From Bacteroidales bacterium (GTDB lineage Bacteria; Bacteroidota; Bacteroidia; Bacteroidales; JAOZTL01), in NCBI GenBank assembly GCA_029942205.1, contig JAOZTL010000028.1, positions 1 to 12,854 of the forward strand: DNA of 12,854 nt, written 5' to 3'. Below the pieces are notes generated by a model. That model worked only from the letters and a program-made list of their open reading frames with translations, ran no database searches and was not told the DNA's origin. The stretch's first letter is position 1. The number at the start of each line of letters is the position of its first letter. A program made the position numbers and the translations under genes. This document shows positions 7,965-12,854 of this stretch, one piece after another.

Positions 7965-9383
7965 ATGGAACGGAAGGTTAATTTAATAGAAAGTATTGAT
8001 TTTTTCACAGTAGGGCTTTATCTGATTTTGGTGCTTTTGGGCTGGCTGAATATTTATGCTGCTGTTTATGACGACGATCACCAAAGCATTTTTGACCTGA
8101 GCCAACGCTACGGAAAACAGTTGCTTTGGATTGTAATAGCCTTGTTTATTGCTGTTTTGATTTTTATTATCGATAGCAAAATATATTCGGCATTCTCTTA
8201 TATTGCTTATGGAGGCGTAATATTGCTTTTGTTGCTGGTATTGATGTTTAGTAGAAAAATACATGGCGCACAATCGTGGTTTGAGATTGGCTCTATTCGT
8301 TTTCAACCAGCCGAATTTGGGAAAATAGCTACGAGTCTTGCGGTTGCTAAGTTTGTCAGCTCATTTAATTTCAAGATGGGTAACTGGAAAAATATAGCCA
8401 TTGCTTTTGCTATTATTTTATTGCCAGTAGTACTTGTTGTATTACAAAACGATACGGGATCGGCATTGGTGTATGTGGCTTTTTTGTTGGTTCTTTATCG
8501 GGAAGGTTTGTCGGGACTTGTACTATTGTTGGGCATTTATTTGGCTATTTTGTTTATTACTTCTATGTTTTTTTATCCTCAATTCATATTTATTGCTTTA
8601 ATTATTTTAGCTGGAATTGCTTACTTTATTTATCGAAAAAAAATAATGGAGATCGTTGCAGCTAGTTTGCTTTTTATTTCTGTTTTTGTCGTTTTGTGTA
8701 TAGGAAACCATTACTTTCTTTCGGTTTCGATGGATAAATTACTGGCATTTGCTTTTTTTGCAGTATCCTTGGTTTACTTTTATTGGGCTTATAAAGCTCG
8801 TATCGCTTTTGTATATTATTTGGTGGCTATCGTGTTATCATCCATGTTTTTTACTATTTCTGTGGATTATATTTTTTATGATATTCTCGAAAAACATCAA
8901 CAAACTCGTATCAATGTGCTACTTGGAAAAGAACTGGACTTGAAAGGAGCAGGCTACAATGTGCATCAATCCAAAATAGCGATAGGGTCGGGGGGCGTTA
9001 CTGGAAAAGGATTTCTGCAAGGTACACAAACCAAATATAACTTTGTACCAGAACAAAGTACCGATTTTATTTTCTGTACTGTTGGCGAAGAATGGGGCTT
9101 TATGGGATCGTCAGTCATCATTGTTTTATTTGCGATCTTGCTCGTTAGGATTGTCTTCCTAGCCGAAAGGCAGCGTTCGTCTTTCAGTCGAATATACGGC
9201 TATGGCGTGGCTGCGGTACTGTTGTTTCATATCACGATCAATGTCGGAATGACAATAGGGCTTGCACCTGTGATAGGTATTCCTTTGCCTTTTTTTAGTT
9301 ACGGTGGTTCTTCCTTGTGGTCGTTCACTATTTTGCTATTTATTTTTTTAAGATTGGATGCTAGTCGATCAGAACTATTCTAG
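7965..9383 (+). CDS. rodA: SEDS peptidoglycan glycosyltransferase RodA, enlarged form
   Basis: RodA polymerises lipid II into glycan strands together with PBP2. Conserved SEDS features are GAQSWFEIGSIRFQPAEFGK (101–120), QNDTGSALVY (161–170), 'GAGYNVHQSKIAIGSGGVTG' (328–347), then FLQGTQ and PEQSTDFIF (362–370). D367 in this last motif corresponds to the catalytic aspartate of RodA proteins. The end is marked by 'GLAPVIGIPLPFFSYGGSS' (432–450). At 472 residues it is about 100 longer than E. coli RodA. The extra length lies in a hydrophobic block (about 181–310) between the QNDTGS and RINVLLG motifs, probably adding several membrane spans; this enlarged form is, to my knowledge, common in Bacteroidales. 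The ATG directly follows the mrdA stop with no spacer. Confidence 0.96.
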   Translation: MERKVNLIESIDFFTVGLYLILVLLGWLNIYAAVYDDDHQSIFDLSQRYGKQLLWIVIALFIAVLIFIIDSKIYSAFSYIAYGGVILLLLLVLMFSRKIHGAQSWFEIGSIRFQPAEFGKIATSLAVAKFVSSFNFKMGNWKNIAIAFAIILLPVVLVVLQNDTGSALVYVAFLLVLYREGLSGLVLLLGIYLAILFITSMFFYPQFIFIALIILAGIAYFIYRKKIMEIVAASLLFISVFVVLCIGNHYFLSVSMDKLLAFAFFAVSLVYFYWAYKARIAFVYYLVAIVLSSMFFTISVDYIFYDILEKHQQTRINVLLGKELDLKGAGYNVHQSKIAIGSGGVTGKGFLQGTQTKYNFVPEQSTDFIFCTVGEEWGFMGSSVIIVLFAILLVRIVFLAERQRSSFSRIYGYGVAAVLLFHITINVGMTIGLAPVIGIPLPFFSYGGSSLWSFTILLFIFLRLDASRSELF

Positions 9384-9438
9384 GGCTTCGACCAATTAAA
9401 TAAAAGAACTGACAACACAACTTACACTATTAAAACAC

Positions 9439-10200
9439 ATGAAACGCATTATTCGCATTTGGAAAAAGATACAACGTTTTGTCATTTTACGTATTCGCTT
9501 AAAGGTATACCCCGTAGCCGATTTGGTGCGCTTTGGATCGAAACATGCCGACTGGGTGATTCCGAATACATTACTTACTCCCGAATCGATTTGCTATCTG
9601 GCTGGTGTGGGCGAAAACATTGTCTTTGATGTAGAAGTGGCACAGCGTTATGGAAGCCAGGTTGTTCTTGTTGATCCTACTCCGAGAGCCAAAATCCATT
9701 TTGATACTTTTGCAGAAAATATTAGAAATGGGAAAATGGATTTTGTGTTAAACCAAGCACATTATATGGTTCATAAAGATGTTACACCTCAATTTGTTTT
9801 TATCGAAAAAGGACTTTGGTCGAAAAAAGATACCGTGAAATTTTATGAGCCTACCATCAAAGAGCATGTGTCGCACTCGATTGTTAATTTACAGAAAACA
9901 GAAAATTATATCGAAGTAGAAGTGGATAGACTAGGGGCTATCATGCAAGCCAACGGACACAAACAGATCGACTTGTTGAAATTGGACATCGAAGGTGCAG
10001 AGTATACGGTCATTGACTCGTTGCTGGAAGACAATCTGGATATAAAAGCCATCTGCATTGAGTTTGATGAAATTCATGTGCCATTGGATAATGGTTATAT
10101 TCAACGGGTAAACAACGCAATCCAAAAATTACTTAAAGCAAATTATCGGATCGTAAATATCGATTATAAATATAATTATACATTTTTGAAAGTAGATTGA
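9439..10200 (+). CDS. FkbM-family SAM-dependent methyltransferase
   Basis: The 253-residue product has the features of the FkbM (Methyltransf_21) family, which methylates hydroxyl groups of sugars, polyketides or lipids. The SAM-binding region reads AGVGENIVFDVEVAQRYG (about 55–72), with GVGE at 56–59, the acidic strand end VDPTPRA (78–84), and the family hallmark LLKLDIEGAE (179–188) followed by ICIEFDE (205–211). The N-terminus is basic (MKRIIRIWKKIQRF), perhaps amphipathic and membrane-associated, and no signal peptide is evident. Its substrate is unknown; a surface glycan or exopolysaccharide component is a reasonable guess given the family. It starts 55 bases after rodA with no terminator between, so it may be transcribed with the elongasome genes, but that does not show a role in wall synthesis. 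Confidence 0.85.
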   Translation: MKRIIRIWKKIQRFVILRIRLKVYPVADLVRFGSKHADWVIPNTLLTPESICYLAGVGENIVFDVEVAQRYGSQVVLVDPTPRAKIHFDTFAENIRNGKMDFVLNQAHYMVHKDVTPQFVFIEKGLWSKKDTVKFYEPTIKEHVSHSIVNLQKTENYIEVEVDRLGAIMQANGHKQIDLLKLDIEGAEYTVIDSLLEDNLDIKAICIEFDEIHVPLDNGYIQRVNNAIQKLLKANYRIVNIDYKYNYTFLKVD

Positions 10201-10296
10201 AGACCTTTTTGATGTTGCTTATGCATACGTGGTTTTTGACCTTAGTTTTATACAAGATAGATGATTAAATTTTAACAACTAACAAGATTTGAATAT

Positions 10297-12438
10297 ATGA
10301 AAAAAATAACAGGATTATTTCTTGCTTTTTCGTTGCTGGTAAGTCCAATGATGAAAGCAGATGAAGGTATGTGGCTATTGCTACTGCTACAAAAAACAAA
10401 TGTAAAGCACATGCAATCGATGGGTTTGAAACTGTCTGCCGAAGACTTGTATAGTGTCAATCAAGCGAGCTTAAAAGATGCAGTAGTGTCTTTGGATCAC
10501 GGGTCGTGTACTGCCGAGCTTATTTCGGCTAAAGGCTTGTTACTCACCAATCACCATTGTGGATATGGCGAGATACAGGCGCATAGTAGCACTAAGCACG
10601 ATTACTTGACGGATGGTTTTTGGGCAAAGAAAATGAGCGAAGAGCTACCTAACCCAGGCAAAACTGCAACCTTCTTGGTGCGAGTGGAAGATGTTACGGC
10701 ACAAATCAATGCCCTACTGACGGACAGCATGACCGAGACGGCACGTAGTGCAAAAATAGAAGAGTTGAAAAGTTCTATTCAGCAAAAAGCAATAGGCGAC
10801 ACGCATTACGAGGCAAGTGTAGAGTCTTTCTTTGGTGGTAATGAGTTTTACCTGTTCGTTTATGAAACATTTAAAGATATTCGCCTAGTTGGTGCACCAC
10901 CGTCATCAGTAGGTAAATATGGTGGTGATACCGATAACTGGATGTGGCCACGACATACTGGCGACTTTAGCATGTTTCGTATTTATTGTGCACCCGATGG
11001 TACGCCTGCCGAATATTCGGAAGATAATATCCCGTATGCACCCAAAAAGTTTTTTCCGATTAACATAAAAGGAGTGAAAGAAAACGACTTTGCAATGGTA
11101 ATGGGATACCCTGGCTCTACGGATCGCTATTTGTCATCGTGGGGTGTGCAACAAACAATGGACATCACCAACGATTATCGGGTAAAGATTCGTACCAAAA
11201 AATTGGAATTGATGAAAATCGATATGAAAACGAGTGATGAAATTCGTATTCAGTATGCTGCTAAATATTCGCAATCGAGTAACTATTGGAAATACTCTAT
11301 CGGACAAAACAAAGGATTGAAAGAACTCGGAGTGGTAGGACAAAAGCAAGCGCTCGAAAAGCGAATGCAAACATGGATTATGGCAGACCCTGCTCGTACC
11401 AAGAAATATGGCGACGTGCTTGCTTTAATCGAAAAGTCATACAAAGATGGCGAACCGTACAGCTTTGTGATGAATTATTGGTTTGAGGCGATTTGGCAAG
11501 GTGCTGAATTTGCTAACTTTGCATATGGATCGTACAATTTATATGAGATGTTGCGCAAAGAAGACAACGAAGACAAACAAGCAGAAATTGAAGCACTGCG
11601 TAAAGAAGCAGATGAGTATTTCAAGGATTATAATCCAGCTACCGATCAGAAAGTGTCTACTGCCTTATTTAAAATGTATTATGCCGATGTAGATCCAGAA
11701 TTTCACTTGTCTGTGTTCAAAGAATTGAACGATACCAATACGATGGAAAGCTATATAGATAGCATATTCCAAAAATCTATTTTTACCGACGAAGTCCGGT
11801 TTCGTACATTCTTAGACAATCCTGATTTTGAGCTATTAAAAGGTGATGACGGATTCTTGTTTATGTTCTCGGCACTAGGTACTTATTTTGGTGTGATGGG
11901 GCAAATGGATGGTATCCAAAAACAATCTAGCAAAGGGAAACGCTTGTATATTCAAGCTTTGCGTGAGATGGATAAAGACAAAACCTTTTATCCTGATGCA
12001 AACTCTACCATGCGACTGACTTACGGTACGGTAGGTGGCTACCAAGCTGGCGACAAGCAATTTCATTATGCAACCAACTTGACCGAATACATTGGAAAAG
12101 AAGATAAAAACAACGACGACTTTGTGGTTGCAAGAAAACTCAAAAAGCTTTACCGAAAGAAAAAATATGGACAGTATGGCGAAAACGGAGAAATGCCTAT
12201 TTGCTTCATTACCAATAACGACATTACGGGAGGAAACTCTGGTAGTCCTGTCATCAATGGTAACGGCGAACTTATCGGCGTGGCTTTCGATGGCAACTGG
12301 GAAGCTATGAGTGGCGATATTGCTTTTGAACCCACTTTGCAGCGTTGTATCAATGTTGATATTCGTTTCGTATTATTCATTATCGAAAAATATGCAGGTG
12401 CAACCAACCTTATCGATGAAATGGAAATAGTAAAATAA
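10297..12438 (+). CDS. S46-family dipeptidyl-peptidase, DPP7 type
   Basis: This serine exopeptidase removes dipeptides from the N-terminus of oligopeptides in the periplasm, feeding amino-acid catabolism. The 713 residues are normal for S46. A signal peptide (1 to about 21, MKKITGLFLAFSLLVSPMMKA) precedes the mature start DEGMW. Catalytic residues by family pattern are His87 in LLLTNHHCGYGE, Asp223 in 'DNWMWPRHTGDFSMFR' and Ser648 in ITGGNSGSPV. A helical domain lies between the two halves of the chymotrypsin-like fold (about 290–560). The residue 18 after the catalytic serine is Gly666 (VAFDGNWEAMSGD). In DPP11 this position is Arg, which selects Asp/Glu at P1, whereas Gly fits DPP7, which prefers hydrophobic P1 residues. 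The C-terminus (EKYAGATNLIDEMEIVK) is the usual family ending. It starts 96 bases after the methyltransferase gene and is probably expressed separately. The dpp7 name is likely but not certain, so the symbol is left empty. Confidence 0.93.
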   Translation: MKKITGLFLAFSLLVSPMMKADEGMWLLLLLQKTNVKHMQSMGLKLSAEDLYSVNQASLKDAVVSLDHGSCTAELISAKGLLLTNHHCGYGEIQAHSSTKHDYLTDGFWAKKMSEELPNPGKTATFLVRVEDVTAQINALLTDSMTETARSAKIEELKSSIQQKAIGDTHYEASVESFFGGNEFYLFVYETFKDIRLVGAPPSSVGKYGGDTDNWMWPRHTGDFSMFRIYCAPDGTPAEYSEDNIPYAPKKFFPINIKGVKENDFAMVMGYPGSTDRYLSSWGVQQTMDITNDYRVKIRTKKLELMKIDMKTSDEIRIQYAAKYSQSSNYWKYSIGQNKGLKELGVVGQKQALEKRMQTWIMADPARTKKYGDVLALIEKSYKDGEPYSFVMNYWFEAIWQGAEFANFAYGSYNLYEMLRKEDNEDKQAEIEALRKEADEYFKDYNPATDQKVSTALFKMYYADVDPEFHLSVFKELNDTNTMESYIDSIFQKSIFTDEVRFRTFLDNPDFELLKGDDGFLFMFSALGTYFGVMGQMDGIQKQSSKGKRLYIQALREMDKDKTFYPDANSTMRLTYGTVGGYQAGDKQFHYATNLTEYIGKEDKNNDDFVVARKLKKLYRKKKYGQYGENGEMPICFITNNDITGGNSGSPVINGNGELIGVAFDGNWEAMSGDIAFEPTLQRCINVDIRFVLFIIEKYAGATNLIDEMEIVK

Positions 12439-12439
12439 G

Positions 12440-12467
12440 GTCTGCAACCTGTTTGTGCAGGACTTTG
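12440..12467 (+). terminator. Possible weak terminator just after the S46 peptidase gene
   Basis: GTCTGCA (12440–12446) pairs with TGCAGGAC (12456–12463) with one bulged G; the loop is ACCTGTTTG. A short TTTG follows (12464–12467). The hairpin starts two bases after the stop codon. The U-tract is poor, so it may act mainly to protect the message, or as a weak terminator before the stronger one at 12554–12605. Confidence 0.4.
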
Positions 12468-12553
12468 TTCATAAAACCTAAGAGAATGAATAAGGAGATG
12501 GACAAAATTAAGTTGATAATTATTTCTTGATAAAGATCAAAGACCTTAATCTT

Positions 12554-12605
12554 TTGTGGGTTACGAGTTGCGGGTTCTGTTTTTAACTCGTAACCACAAC
12601 TTTTT
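12554..12605 (+). terminator. Strong Rho-independent terminator
   Basis: TTGTGGGTTACGAGTT (12554–12569) pairs with AACTCGTAACCACAA (12585–12599) in a 15-base-pair stem with one bulged G. The loop is 15 bases, and C then TTTTT (12601–12605) follows. It is 115 bases beyond the peptidase stop, on the + strand. There is no A-run on the 5' side, so it looks one-directional. It probably ends the peptidase transcript. Confidence 0.7.
12558..12578 (+). repeat. Three degenerate heptamers (GRGTTRC-like) within the terminator
   Basis: Positions 12558–12564 GGGTTAC, 12565–12571 GAGTTGC and 12572–12578 GGGTTCT form a head-to-tail series with the pattern GRGTTNY. The opposite arm of the hairpin (12585–12599) carries related sequence in inverted orientation. 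Three short copies could arise by chance; the combination with the inverted arm makes a repeat-derived hairpin plausible. Confidence 0.4.
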
Positions 12606-12854
12606 CAATACTAAGGAATTATATAATATATAACCGTTATACCCGTTTATTTGTCCTTTAACTTCCTTAAAAAAAACGTTGAGCATCCGCAGGATTTCAA
12701 AGCGTCAAAAAAATGGGATACAAAAATTTAATTATTTACTAAAATAGGCTAGCTGTTTCGTTTTTTTTGGAAATTAGAGTTTTGTAGAGATACCTACATG
12801 TGAGAAAAACTAGTCATTATAGCGATTAGATAATGCTCTAAAGCATCAAGTATT

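Larger units (their letters stand above)
12439..12854. other. 416-base intergenic end of the window without a convincing gene
   Basis: Apart from the two hairpins this AT-rich stretch holds little. A 14-codon open frame at 12486–12530 (MNKEMDKIKLIIIS) starts before the strong terminator and is too short to support as a gene. A 5-base-pair inverted repeat (ATGCT 12833–12837, AGCAT 12842–12846) lies near the edge. On the minus strand one frame is open from the right edge for only about 19 codons. No tRNA fold, TAnnTTTG element or repeat array was recognised between 12606 and 12854. Confidence 0.6.

Noticed and set aside
10233..10263. TTTTTGACC followed by TATACAAGAT as a sigma-70-like promoter for the S46 peptidase
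   Set aside because: Spacing does not fit the E. coli pattern, that pattern is not the main one in this phylum, and no TAnnTTTG element is present.
12558..12599. Heptamer series as a CRISPR or integron attC-like array
   Set aside because: Copies are too short and few, there are no spacers, and no Cas or integrase gene is nearby; a terminator explains the hairpin.
12821..12854. Possible partial tRNA or attachment site at the right edge
   Set aside because: Only a 5-base-pair inverted repeat is visible; no D-loop or T-loop consensus and no cloverleaf pairing could be found.
12781..12854. End of a minus-strand gene entering from the right edge
   Set aside because: One frame is open for only about 19 codons before a stop, which is expected by chance.

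Overview
The window looks like chromosomal DNA of a Bacteroidota bacterium, most likely order Bacteroidales. The grounds are: a cell-shape cluster in the order purH–mreB–mreC–mreD–mrdA–rodA; a MreB and an enlarged RodA of Bacteroidales type; an S46 dipeptidyl-peptidase, a family found largely in this phylum; a TAnnTTTG-type promoter element before purH; start codons mostly without a clear Shine-Dalgarno sequence; and AT-rich composition. The species cannot be named from this sequence. All nine recognisable genes lie on the + strand.

Layout. Positions 2–838 hold the 3' end of a sortilin/VPS10-like (BNR-repeat) protein, followed by a hairpin terminator (865–903) and a 15-T run (934–948). An EamA-family membrane transporter follows at 976–1860. 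A good TACCTTTG promoter element (1966–1973) precedes purH (2003–3529), which encodes the last two steps of IMP synthesis. Next comes the rod-shape module: mreB (3630–4652), a terminator-like hairpin (4671–4724), then tightly packed mreC, mreD, mrdA (PBP2) and rodA (4747–9383), with rodA starting at the base after the mrdA stop. Then come an FkbM-family methyltransferase (9439–10200) and a secreted S46 dipeptidyl-peptidase of DPP7 type (10297–12438). The last 416 bases hold two hairpin terminators, the second built on short degenerate heptamer repeats, and no convincing gene.

How the genes work together. MreB filaments on the inner face of the membrane, with MreC and MreD, organise the elongasome. 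In it RodA (SEDS glycan polymerase) and PBP2 (transpeptidase) build lateral-wall peptidoglycan. The hairpin between mreB and mreC could let cells make more MreB than the membrane partners, which suits a filament-forming protein. The DPP7-like enzyme releases dipeptides in the periplasm, consistent with peptide-based nutrition. The FkbM gene has no visible functional link to its neighbours.

I found no CRISPR array, insertion sequence, prophage, RNA gene or clearly new multi-gene system. The window is mostly conserved housekeeping DNA, and the findings below are modest.
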